DNA from: Streptomyces collinus
GTDB taxonomy: Bacteria; Actinomycetota; Actinomycetes; Streptomycetales; Streptomycetaceae
Direction of reading: 5' to 3'
Length of the DNA stretch: 64,000 nucleotides
Assembly (NCBI RefSeq): GCF_031348265.1
Contig: NZ_CP133771.1
Coordinates: 4,774,001 to 4,838,000, forward strand
The notes under the pieces were generated by a model. That model made no database searches. It was not told where the DNA came from and saw only the letters and a program-made list of their open reading frames with translations. The position numbers and the translations under genes are program-made. Within the stretch, counting starts at the first letter, position 1. Every line of letters starts with the position of its first letter. Below, piece after piece: positions 23,511 through 31,434 of this stretch.

Positions 23511-25378
23511 GCGGAATCGCCGGCTGGGTGGACTTCGAACGGGACCTGACACCGGAGGCCCCCACCGTACGGGCGATGGCGGCGGCGCTCGCGCACCGCG
23601 GCCCGGACGGCTTCGGTGAGTGGATCGAGGGCCATGCCGCACTGGCCCACCGGCGGCTCTCCCTGATCGGCTCCGAGCACGCGGGGCAGCCGGCCATCGT
23701 GGAGTCGGAGGCCGGGAGCCCGGTGGCCGTGCTGACCCTGGACGGGAGCGTCACCAACGCGGTGGAGCTGCGCCGCGAACTGGCGGCGAAGGGGCACCGG
23801 TTCACCGGGGACGGTGACGCGGAGGTGGCGCTGCACGCCTACCTGGAGTGGGGTGCCGCGTTCCCCGAGCGGCTGGAGGGCCTGTTCGCGCTGGCCGTGT
23901 GGGACGTGCGGCGGCAGGAACTGCTGCTGGTCCGCGACCGGTTGGGGGTGAAGCCGCTGTGCTACTTCCTGACGCCGTCCGGTGTGGTCTTCGGCTCCGA
24001 GCCCAAGGCGCTGCTGGCCCATCCGGCGGTCCGGCCGGTGGTCGACGCCGACGGGCTGCGGGAGCTGTTCGCGCACAGCCGCAAGCCGGGCACCGGGGTG
24101 TTCCGGGGCACGCGCGAGGTGCTGCCCGGCCACACGATGACCGTGCGGGCGCCGGGCACCGGCCACCGCCGCTACTGGTCGCTGCCCGCCCGCCCGCACA
24201 CCGACAGCCTGGAGACCACCGTCGCCACCGTGCGCCGGCTGCTGTCGGAGGCGGTCGCCACGCATCTGCGTGCGGACGTGCCGGTCGGCGCGATGCTCTC
24301 CGGCGGGATCGACTCCAGCGCGCTGACCGCGCTCGCGGCCCACCGGCGGCGGGCCGAGGGGGCCGGCCTCCGGTCGTTCTCGGTGAACTTCTCCGGCTAC
24401 GCGGAGAACTTCGAGCCGCACCCGACCATGCGCGCCACCCCCGACGCCCCCTACGCGGCTCTCGCCGCCGAGCACATCGGGACCGAGCACACCGAGATCC
24501 TGCTGGACACGGCGGCGCTCGCCGATCCGGGGACGCACGCCGCCGCTCTGCGCAGCCAGGACGCGCCCTCGCCGCTCGGTGACATGGACGTCTCGCTGCT
24601 GCTGTTCTTCGAGGCGCTGCGCGGCGCGGGGATCACCGCGGTGCTCTCCGGGGAGACCGCGGACGAGGTGTTCAACGGCTACTTCTGGGCGTACGACCCG
24701 GGCCACAGCAACTCCACGACCTTCCCGTGGGTCTCCTTCGAGCGCGGGCACGACGCCGCCGCGGGCGGTCTCGGCTGCTCGCTGGTGGACCGTACGCTCC
24801 GCAAGGAGCTGGACTTCATGGACTACGCCGACCAGCACTACCGCGACGCGCTCACCGAGGTCCCGCAGGTGGCCGGCGAGAGTCCTGCCGAGCGCAGGGC
24901 GCGCGAGGTCACGTATCTGGCGCTGACCCGGTGGGCCCCGACCCATCTGGACCGGGCCGACCGGATGAGCATGGCGCACGGGGTGCAACTGCGCCCGCCG
25001 TTCTGCGACCGGGCGCTGGTGGAGTACGTCTACAACGTCCCGGCCGAGTTGAAGCGCGTGAACGGCCAGGAGAAGAGCCTGCTGCGGGCCGCGGTCGCCG
25101 ATCTGCTGCCGGAGCGGGTGCTCAACCGGCCCAAGAGCGCCTATCCGACCGTGCAGGAGGCGGCGTACGGCGAGTTCGTGCGCCACCGCTTCGAGGACGT
25201 GGCCGCGGACCGCACGGCGCCGGTCGCCCCGCTGCTGGACGCCGAGGCGACCCGGGTGGCCCTTGGTGCGGCGGCTGCTCCCAGCGGTGCCTTCGCGTGG
25301 GTGGAACGGGCGAGCATGGAGATGGTGCTTCAGCTGAACACGTGGCTCTCGGAGTACGGGGTCGAGCTGCGGGTGTGA
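23507..25378 (+). CDS. Asparagine-synthetase-like amide synthetase with inactive-looking glutaminase domain
   Basis: A 623-residue AsnB-family protein from ATG 23507. The C-terminal synthetase domain has the ATP pyrophosphatase loop LSGGIDSSALTAL (residues 264-276) and LSGETADEVFNGYF. The N-terminal domain keeps the class II amidotransferase fold (AHRGPDGFGEW, AHRRLSLIG), but the first residues are MSGIAGW, so the nucleophilic Cys after the initiator Met is Ser. The glutamine-binding NGEIYN motif reads DGSVTN (residues 79-84). Clusters of fredericamycin and related pentangular polyphenols use an AsnB-like enzyme (FdmV) to form an amide. This one probably takes free ammonia or an amine directly. 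It is translationally coupled to the F420-type reductase. Confidence 0.93.
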   Translation: MSGIAGWVDFERDLTPEAPTVRAMAAALAHRGPDGFGEWIEGHAALAHRRLSLIGSEHAGQPAIVESEAGSPVAVLTLDGSVTNAVELRRELAAKGHRFTGDGDAEVALHAYLEWGAAFPERLEGLFALAVWDVRRQELLLVRDRLGVKPLCYFLTPSGVVFGSEPKALLAHPAVRPVVDADGLRELFAHSRKPGTGVFRGTREVLPGHTMTVRAPGTGHRRYWSLPARPHTDSLETTVATVRRLLSEAVATHLRADVPVGAMLSGGIDSSALTALAAHRRRAEGAGLRSFSVNFSGYAENFEPHPTMRATPDAPYAALAAEHIGTEHTEILLDTAALADPGTHAAALRSQDAPSPLGDMDVSLLLFFEALRGAGITAVLSGETADEVFNGYFWAYDPGHSNSTTFPWVSFERGHDAAAGGLGCSLVDRTLRKELDFMDYADQHYRDALTEVPQVAGESPAERRAREVTYLALTRWAPTHLDRADRMSMAHGVQLRPPFCDRALVEYVYNVPAELKRVNGQEKSLLRAAVADLLPERVLNRPKSAYPTVQEAAYGEFVRHRFEDVAADRTAPVAPLLDAEATRVALGAAAAPSGAFAWVERASMEMVLQLNTWLSEYGVELRV

Positions 25379-25416
25379 GAGTGCCGGAGGCCACCGCCCG
25401 CGCAGAAATGTGCTCC

Positions 25417-25445
25417 TTGTCATCCATGTGTGCGAAGCATAGGAT
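25417..25445 (+). promoter_or_regulatory. Consensus-like promoter for the SARP gene
   Basis: TTGTCA (25417) and TAGGAT (25440) are separated by 17 bp, a good match to the principal sigma factor consensus in Streptomyces. It lies 194 bp before the SARP start, leaving a long AT-rich leader. Confidence 0.65.
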
Positions 25446-25537
25446 GCGGACGAGATAGAGAATGGGAATGCGGCATTCGGTTTCGACTCGCATCGCCGGG
25501 TGCTCGCAGGGTTATTGCTGGTTTCAACTTCTTTTTC

Positions 25538-25605
25538 GGCGAAACGTAATTCCCGAGTAAAGGGGAGGCAATTTTTCCGCCCCTTCGAGCGAATGATGTT
25601 TCGCC
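25538..25605. repeat. Nested inverted repeats in the SARP leader
   Basis: An outer perfect repeat GGCGAAAC (25538) / GTTTCGCC (25598) encloses an inner stem AAGGGGAGG / CCGCCCCTT around TTTTT-rich bases. The region is far lower in GC than the cluster average. It could be an attenuator-like leader structure or a regulator binding site for the activator gene. Confidence 0.55.
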
Positions 25606-25638
25606 CAAAAATAAGTGACGCAGGAAGGTGAATAACCG

Positions 25639-27624
25639 ATGGCCGCCACCCACACAGGCGGCTCACTCAGGGGGAATGCAGTGATAGAGATCGGTCTGCT
25701 GGGCTCCATGCGAATACGCAGGAACGGGGAGGACGTCACACCGTCCGCCCCCAAACTGCGTCAGGTGCTGGCCCTGCTGGTGCTCAATGCCAACTCGCTG
25801 GTCAGTGTGGACCAGCTGTGCGAGGAGCTGTGGGAGGACCACCCGCCGCTCAGCGCGCTGACCACCTTGCAAACCTACATTTATCAACTGCGCCGCAGAC
25901 TGCTGCTGGCCACCGGCCAGCACGGCGCGGCTTTCGGCTCCCGTCCACCGCACGGCTGCCCCGCAATCCTGACCAGGGTCGGCGGCTATGAACTGCGCCT
26001 GGACGACAAGCAGTCGGTGGACGCCTACCGGTTCGACCAGCTCATAGAACAGGGCATGGCACAACTCCGCACCGGCGCGGGGGAGGAAGAGGCGGCCCGC
26101 ACCCTCAAGGCGGCCCTTTCCCTGTGGCAGGGCGGAGCCCTGGTCGACGTCAGCACCGGACGCCGGCTGTCGGCCTGGTCGACCCAGTTGGAGGAACGCC
26201 GTAAGAGCGTCCTGGAGCAACGTTTCTCCCTGGAGCTCCAACTCGGCCGTCACCACACCGTCCTGGACGAACTGTCGGAGGCCTTCCGGGCCCACCCCAC
26301 CCACGAGGCGTTCGCCGGCCAACTGATGCGGGCCCTGCACCGCTGCGGCCGCCGCCCGGACGCCCTCAACACCTTCCGCACCCTGCGCAGCCATCTCGTC
26401 GAGGAACTCGGCCTGGAACCCTCCGTGCAGCTCCAGCGGCTCCACCAGGAGGTGCTCGCGGACCGCGGCCACCTCCGAGGGCCCGCCCCGGCCAAGGCCG
26501 AGACCGTGTCGGGCGGACGCCGGCTCGTGCCGGGGCCGGCCCAGCTCCCCGCCGACGTCGGTGACTTCGTCGGGCGGGAACGCGAACTCGACCAGCTGGA
26601 GACCTTCCTCGGCGCGGACCGGCCCAGCACCGGCATGCGCGTGGTGGAGGTGCACGGCCCGCCCGGGGTCGGGAAGAGCGCCTTCGCCGTGCGTGCCGCG
26701 CACCGGCTGCGCCCGCGCTTCCCGGACGGACAGCTCTTCATCGACCTGTCCGCCGTCGGCGAGGGCTCCCAGCAACTCGCGGACGTGCTCTCGGCCTGCC
26801 TCACCGCCTGCGGCATCCAGCGCGAGAAGCAGCCCAGCGGGCTCGGCGAGCTCAGCAGGCTCTTCCGCACCTGGACCGCCGACCGCCGGGTGCTGGTCGT
26901 GGTCGACGACGCCCTCACCGCCTCCCAGATCCGCGCCGTCCTGCCGGGCGGCTCCGGCTGCGCGGTGATCGCCACCAACCGCTACCGCGCGCACAGCCTG
27001 TCCACCGGCCGCAAGATCGTGCTCCCGGCCCTGTCCCCGGAGGAGTCCCTCCAGCTCTACGACCGGGTCGCCGGGGAGCGCTCCCGGCAGGAGGACCCCG
27101 GGGCGGTGCAGGAGCTGATAGGGCTGTGCGAGGGGCTGCCCCTGGCGATCAGGGCCGTGGCCGGCCGGCTCACCGCGCGGCCCGGCTGGTCGGCGGCCCG
27201 GCTGGCGTCGCGGCTGCGCGGCAACCACCGGATGCTGCTCGAACTGCCCGCCGGTACCCAGTCGCTGATGACCACCGTGGCCGCGAGCCACCGGCATCTG
27301 CCCGCCCGCTCACGGGAGTTGCTGCGCCTGCTGCTCCAGCGCGAGCGCCCCCGCTGGAGCCTCGACGAGGTGGTGACACGGCTGCGTCCCGGCAGCGGAG
27401 ACGCCGAGACGCTCCTCGAATACCTCGTCGACGTCCACCTCGTCCAGGAGCACCTGACACCGGACGCCGAGCTCCTGTACTCCGTGCCCCGGCTCACCCG
27501 GCAGGCCCTGATCCTCCTGTCGCGGGGCACGCCCGCGGGCGACGTACCGAACGGCCGGATGGTCGGCGCCGGTGTCGTCGCCGGCACCGGCGTCACCCTG
27601 ATGAAGGCCGACGTCCGCCGCTAG
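25639..27624 (+). CDS. SARP family activator with NB-ARC domain (AfsR/RedD type)
   Basis: A 661-residue regulator. ATG 25639 follows GGAAGGTG; an alternative GTG at 25681 follows AGGGGGA. The N-terminal winged-helix DNA-binding domain spans about residues 16-120 (SAPKLRQVLALLVLNANSLVSVDQLCEELW) and the bacterial transcriptional activation domain about 125-272. The STAND-type NTPase starts near 307 with Walker A GPPGVGKS (340-347) and Walker B VLVVVDDA. There is no TPR sensor domain, unlike AfsR. It is the pathway-specific activator candidate; six SARP-type boxes occur in this cluster. Its own promoter has no box. Confidence 0.93.
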   Translation: MAATHTGGSLRGNAVIEIGLLGSMRIRRNGEDVTPSAPKLRQVLALLVLNANSLVSVDQLCEELWEDHPPLSALTTLQTYIYQLRRRLLLATGQHGAAFGSRPPHGCPAILTRVGGYELRLDDKQSVDAYRFDQLIEQGMAQLRTGAGEEEAARTLKAALSLWQGGALVDVSTGRRLSAWSTQLEERRKSVLEQRFSLELQLGRHHTVLDELSEAFRAHPTHEAFAGQLMRALHRCGRRPDALNTFRTLRSHLVEELGLEPSVQLQRLHQEVLADRGHLRGPAPAKAETVSGGRRLVPGPAQLPADVGDFVGRERELDQLETFLGADRPSTGMRVVEVHGPPGVGKSAFAVRAAHRLRPRFPDGQLFIDLSAVGEGSQQLADVLSACLTACGIQREKQPSGLGELSRLFRTWTADRRVLVVVDDALTASQIRAVLPGGSGCAVIATNRYRAHSLSTGRKIVLPALSPEESLQLYDRVAGERSRQEDPGAVQELIGLCEGLPLAIRAVAGRLTARPGWSAARLASRLRGNHRMLLELPAGTQSLMTTVAASHRHLPARSRELLRLLLQRERPRWSLDEVVTRLRPGSGDAETLLEYLVDVHLVQEHLTPDAELLYSVPRLTRQALILLSRGTPAGDVPNGRMVGAGVVAGTGVTLMKADVRR

Positions 27625-27721
27625 CCCGGCCCGTCCACGGCCCGCCGCACCCCGGGTGCGGCGGGCCGTCGTGCTGCCCCCGTGCGCTGCACCGGGTCCG
27701 TCAGCGGTTCTCCAGGCGCCT

Positions 27722-27739
27722 TCGAGAGCGTCTCGACCC
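27722..27739 (+). promoter_or_regulatory. SARP box before the polyketide synthase operon
   Basis: TCGAGAG (27722) and TCGACCC (27733) have an 11-bp period. They lie 46 bp before the GTG of the TcmI-like gene that opens the core biosynthetic operon. Confidence 0.7.
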
Positions 27740-27784
27740 CCGCCGACCAGGGTGAACACAGAACCGACAAGCCGGGAGGACATC

Positions 27785-28156
27785 GTGCACCGAACGCTGA
27801 TCGTGGCGAGGATGGACCTCGCCGACGCCGAGGGCGTCGCGCAGGTCTTCGCCGATTCGGACAGCACCGAACTGCCCCATCTGGTGGGGGTGTCGAGGCG
27901 GACGCTGTTCGCGTTCCACAACCTGTACTTCCACTTGGTGGAAGCCGACCAGGACATCGCGCCGAACCTGTACAAGGCGCGCAGCCACCCGCTCTACGAG
28001 GAGATCAACACCCGGCTCGGCCAGTTCATCTCGCCGTACGACCCCGACTGGCGCGAGCCCAAGGACGCCATGGCCGTCCCCTTCTACTCCTGGACACCCC
28101 AGGACGGCCCGCAGACCAGCGCGCCGCGCTCGGCGAACCTGGGCGGTGCCCGATGA
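27785..28156 (+). CDS. TcmI-family polyketide cyclase
   Basis: A 123-residue protein from GTG 27785, with CGGGAGGA just upstream. RTLIVARMDLADAEGVAQVFADSDSTELPHLVGVSRRTLFAFHNLYFHLVEA is characteristic of the PF04673 (TcmI/ActVA-type ferredoxin-like) cyclases that close late rings in aromatic polyketides. The conserved RRTLFxFxxLYxHLxE segment is intact. It is the first gene of the core operon and overlaps the cupin gene by ATGA. It presumably acts on the poly-beta-keto chain after first-ring closure. Confidence 0.92.
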   Translation: MHRTLIVARMDLADAEGVAQVFADSDSTELPHLVGVSRRTLFAFHNLYFHLVEADQDIAPNLYKARSHPLYEEINTRLGQFISPYDPDWREPKDAMAVPFYSWTPQDGPQTSAPRSANLGGAR

Positions 28157-28584
28157 GCGCCCCCGCCACCCCCAAGGTCGCCGCGGACGAGGTCGCCGCC
28201 AACACCAAGCGCGGCGGCGACATCCGCGTCACCCTCAGCCCCAAGACCGTGGGCTGCACCTCGGGCTTCGGCGGCGTGCTGCGGCTGGCCCCCGGACATC
28301 ACGTCACCGAGCACCTCCACCCGTACTCCGAGGAGTTCCTGCACGTCGTCCAGGGCCGGCTGGAGATGACGCTGGACGGCGGCACCCCGGTGGCGCTCGG
28401 CCCCGGCGACTCGCTGCTGGTGTCCATCGGGGTGCGCCACCGCCTGGTGAACACCGGGTCCGTGCCGGCCGAGGCGGTCTTCCACCTCTCCCCGCTCGCG
28501 CCCCGCCCCGAACTGGGCCACATCGACACCGAGCAGCCGCTCGACGCGTCCGCGGGCAACCCGGATGTGGGTGCGGCCCGATGA
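28153..28584 (+). CDS. Cupin-fold cyclase/oxygenase
   Basis: A 143-residue cupin from ATG 28153. The two cupin motifs are PGHHVTEHLHPYSEEFLHVVQGRL (His, His, Glu metal ligands) and PGDSLLVSIGVRHRLVNTG. Such cupins sit next to TcmI cyclases in pentangular polyphenol clusters and are assigned to cyclisation of the upper rings. It is coupled to both neighbours through four-base overlaps, so the operon makes it stoichiometrically with the ketosynthase. Confidence 0.9.
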   Translation: MSAPATPKVAADEVAANTKRGGDIRVTLSPKTVGCTSGFGGVLRLAPGHHVTEHLHPYSEEFLHVVQGRLEMTLDGGTPVALGPGDSLLVSIGVRHRLVNTGSVPAEAVFHLSPLAPRPELGHIDTEQPLDASAGNPDVGAAR

Positions 28585-29867
28585 CAGCCGGACACCGACG
28601 CGCGGTGATCACCGGGGTGGGGGCCGTCGCGCCCGGCGGGATCGGGCGGGACGCCTACTGGGACCTGCTCACCGCCGGACGCACCGCCACCCGCCGCATC
28701 AGCCTGTTCGACCCGGCCGGCTTCCGCTCCCAGGTCGCCGCCGAGTGCGACTTCGATCCGCTCGCCGCGGGGCTCACCCCCCAGGAGGCCCGCCGGATGG
28801 ACCGGGCCGGTCAGTTCGCGGTCGTCGCCGCCCGTGAGGCCGTCGCGGACAGCGGAGTCGAGCTGCCCGGCACCGACCCGGAGCGGGTCGGCATCAGCAT
28901 CGGCAGCGCCGTCGGCTGCACCATGGGCCTGGAGGAGGAGTACGCGGTCCTCTCCGACGGCGGACGCGACTGGCTGGTCGACCACAGCTACGGCGTCCCC
29001 CACCTCTACGGCTACATGGTGCCCAGCACCCTCGCCGTCGAGGTGGCCCGCCAGGCGGGAGCCGAGGGGCCGGTCGCGCTGATCTCCACCGGCTGCACCT
29101 CGGGACTGGACGCCATCGGACACGGCGTCCAGCTGATCGAGGAGGGCAGCGCCGACATCGTGCTCGCCGGCGCCACCGACGCCCCGCTGTCGCCGATCAC
29201 CTCCGCCTGCTTCGACGCCATCAAGGCCACCACCGCCAACAACGACGATCCCGAACACGCCTCCCGGCCCTTCGACGGGCAGCGCGACGGCTTCGTCCTG
29301 GGCGAGGGCTCCGCCGTCATGGTGATAGAGGAGCTGGAGTCGGCCAGACGCCGCGGCGCCACCGTGTACGCCGAGATCCTCGGTTTCGCGGGCCGCAGCA
29401 ACGCCTTCCACATGACCGGACTCAAGCCCGACGGCCGGGAGATGGCGGAGGCCGTCCGGGTCGCCCTGCACCGGGCGCGGCTCGACCCGGGCGCCATCGA
29501 CTACATCAACGCCCACGGCTCGGGCACGAAGCAGAACGACCGGCACGAGACCGCCGCGTTCAAGCGCAGCCTGGGACAGCGGGCCCACGAGGTGCCGGTC
29601 AGCTCCATCAAGTCGATGATCGGGCACTCGCTCGGCGCCATCGGCTCCCTGGAGATCGCCGCCTGCGCTCTCGCCCTGCGCCACCAGGTCGTCCCGCCGA
29701 CGGCCAACCTGTCCACGCCCGACCCCGAGTGCGACCTCGACTACGTGCCGGTGACGGCCCGCGAGCACCGTATGGACCGGGTGCTCAGCGTCGGCAGCGG
29801 CTTCGGCGGCTTCCAGACGGCGATGGTCCTGGGCCGGCCCCACCTCGCGCACGGGGAGGCGGCATGA
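28581..29867 (+). CDS. Type II polyketide ketosynthase alpha subunit
   Basis: A 428-residue KAS II-type ketosynthase from ATG 28581. The catalytic Cys172 lies in STGCTSGLDA. His312 is in NAHGSGTKQNDRHE, and His349 in GHSLGAIGS. VITGVGAVAPGGIG opens the thiolase fold, and it ends with GSGFGGFQTAMVL. It forms the elongating heterodimer with the KS-beta at 29864, whose start overlaps its stop. Together with the ACP it builds the poly-beta-keto chain from malonyl units. No malonyltransferase or dedicated starter KSIII is present, so these are supplied by the host and the starter is probably acetate (inference). Confidence 0.97.
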   Translation: MTAGHRRAVITGVGAVAPGGIGRDAYWDLLTAGRTATRRISLFDPAGFRSQVAAECDFDPLAAGLTPQEARRMDRAGQFAVVAAREAVADSGVELPGTDPERVGISIGSAVGCTMGLEEEYAVLSDGGRDWLVDHSYGVPHLYGYMVPSTLAVEVARQAGAEGPVALISTGCTSGLDAIGHGVQLIEEGSADIVLAGATDAPLSPITSACFDAIKATTANNDDPEHASRPFDGQRDGFVLGEGSAVMVIEELESARRRGATVYAEILGFAGRSNAFHMTGLKPDGREMAEAVRVALHRARLDPGAIDYINAHGSGTKQNDRHETAAFKRSLGQRAHEVPVSSIKSMIGHSLGAIGSLEIAACALALRHQVVPPTANLSTPDPECDLDYVPVTAREHRMDRVLSVGSGFGGFQTAMVLGRPHLAHGEAA

Positions 29868-31132
29868 GCGCCTCCGGCATCAGCCCCGGCCGGCGCGGCC
29901 GGTCCGTGGTCACCGGGCTCGGCGTGGTCGCGCCCACCGGGATCGGAGCCGTCCGGCACTGGGAGTCGGTGCTCTCGGGGAAGAGCGGCCTCGGCCGCAT
30001 CACCCGCTTCGACCCGACCGGCTACCCCGTCCGGGTGGCGGGCGAGGTCCCCGGATTCCACGCCGGTGAACAGGTGCCGGGACGGCTCGTCCCGCAGACC
30101 GACCGCTTCACCCACTTCGCGCTGGCCGCCGCCGAGGACGCCCTCGCGGACGCCGCCGCCGACCCGGCGACCCTGCCGGAGTACGAGATGGCGGTGGTGA
30201 CCGCCAGCTCCTCGGGCGGCACCGAGTTCGGACAGCACGAGATGGAGAACCTCTACCAGAAGGGGTCCTCCTGGGTCGGGGCGTACCAGTCCATCGCCTG
30301 GTTCTACGCGGCCACCACCGGCCAGGTCTCCATCCGGCACGGCATGCGCGGCCCCTGTGGGGTCATCTGCGGCGAGCAGGCCGGCGGTCTCGATGCCCTC
30401 GGCCAGTCCCGGCGGCTGCTGGACACCGGCTCCCGGCTCGTGCTCAGCGGTGGCACCGACGCCTCGCTGTGCCCGTACGGCCTGGTGGCGCAGCTGTCCA
30501 CCGGCCGGCTGTCCACCGAGGACGATCCCGCCCGCGCCTACCTGCCCTTCGACGCGGCCGCCTCCGGCTTCGTCCCGGGGGAGGGCGGTGCCATCCTCGT
30601 CGTCGAGAACGCCGAGGGGGCACACGCCCGCGGGGTCCCGGCGTACGGCGAACTCCTCGGCTACGCGGCCGGTTTCGACCCCACCGCGGACGGCACCACC
30701 ACGGGCCACTCCGTGCTGGTGTCCGTCGTGCGGCGGGCCCTCGCCGACGCAGGGCTCGCCCCGGGCGACGTCGACGTGGTCTTCGCCGACGCCTCCGGCA
30801 CCCCCGCCGAGGACCTCGCCGAGGCCCGCGCGATCACCGAGGTCTTCGGGCCCGGCGGCGTGCCGGTGACCGCGCCGAAGACCCTCACCGGGCGCCTCTA
30901 CGCGGGCGGCGCCGCCCTGGACGTGGCGACCGCGCTGCTCGCCCTGAGCGCCGGTGTCGTCCCGCACACCGCGGGGCTCGGCCGCCCGGCCCCCGGCTGC
31001 GAGATCGACCTCGTCCTCGACCGCCCCCGCCAGACCGACCCGCGCACCGCCCTGGTCCTGGCCCGCGGGCACGGCGGCTTCACCTCCGCCCTGGTCCTCG
31101 GCGCGGGCGACCGCGGCGCCCCCGGCAAGTGA
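29864..31132 (+). CDS. Chain length factor (ketosynthase beta subunit)
   Basis: A 422-residue partner of KS-alpha from ATG 29864. The active-site Cys is replaced by Gln172 in GVICGEQAGGLDALG, the decarboxylase-type CLF signature. The His positions of KS-alpha are also changed (FADASGTPAEDL in place of NAHGSGT). This subunit sets chain length and primes by malonyl decarboxylation. Residues lining the channel cannot be aligned by eye, so chain length must be tested by phylogeny against C24-C30 CLFs. Confidence 0.97.
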   Translation: MSASGISPGRRGRSVVTGLGVVAPTGIGAVRHWESVLSGKSGLGRITRFDPTGYPVRVAGEVPGFHAGEQVPGRLVPQTDRFTHFALAAAEDALADAAADPATLPEYEMAVVTASSSGGTEFGQHEMENLYQKGSSWVGAYQSIAWFYAATTGQVSIRHGMRGPCGVICGEQAGGLDALGQSRRLLDTGSRLVLSGGTDASLCPYGLVAQLSTGRLSTEDDPARAYLPFDAAASGFVPGEGGAILVVENAEGAHARGVPAYGELLGYAAGFDPTADGTTTGHSVLVSVVRRALADAGLAPGDVDVVFADASGTPAEDLAEARAITEVFGPGGVPVTAPKTLTGRLYAGGAALDVATALLALSAGVVPHTAGLGRPAPGCEIDLVLDRPRQTDPRTALVLARGHGGFTSALVLGAGDRGAPGK

Positions 31133-31170
31133 CCGGCCCACCATCCACGACGTACGAAAGGCGGCTCCCC

Positions 31171-31434
31171 ATGGCGGAGTTCACCCTCGACGACATCCGG
31201 CGGATCCTGCGCGCGAGCGGCGGGGTCGACGAGCAGACCGACCTGGACGGCGAGCACTTCGCCGACACCTCGTTCGCCGACCTCGGCTACGACTCCCTGG
31301 CCCTGCTGGAACTCGTCAACCGCATCGAGCGCGAGTACGGCATCCAGATCCCCGACGGCGACCTCTCGCACACCCAGACCCCGCGCGAGGCCCTGACCTA
31401 TGTCCACGCCCGGCTTACGGAGGCCCGCGTCTGA
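31171..31434 (+). CDS. Acyl carrier protein
   Basis: An 87-residue ACP from ATG 31171 with GAAAGG upstream. The phosphopantetheine Ser42 lies in ADLGYDSLALLELVNRIE, as usual for type II PKS ACPs, followed by IPDGDL. The stop overlaps the next start (TGATG). No phosphopantetheinyl transferase gene is in the window, so a host enzyme is needed to activate it. Confidence 0.97.
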   Translation: MAEFTLDDIRRILRASGGVDEQTDLDGEHFADTSFADLGYDSLALLELVNRIEREYGIQIPDGDLSHTQTPREALTYVHARLTEARV

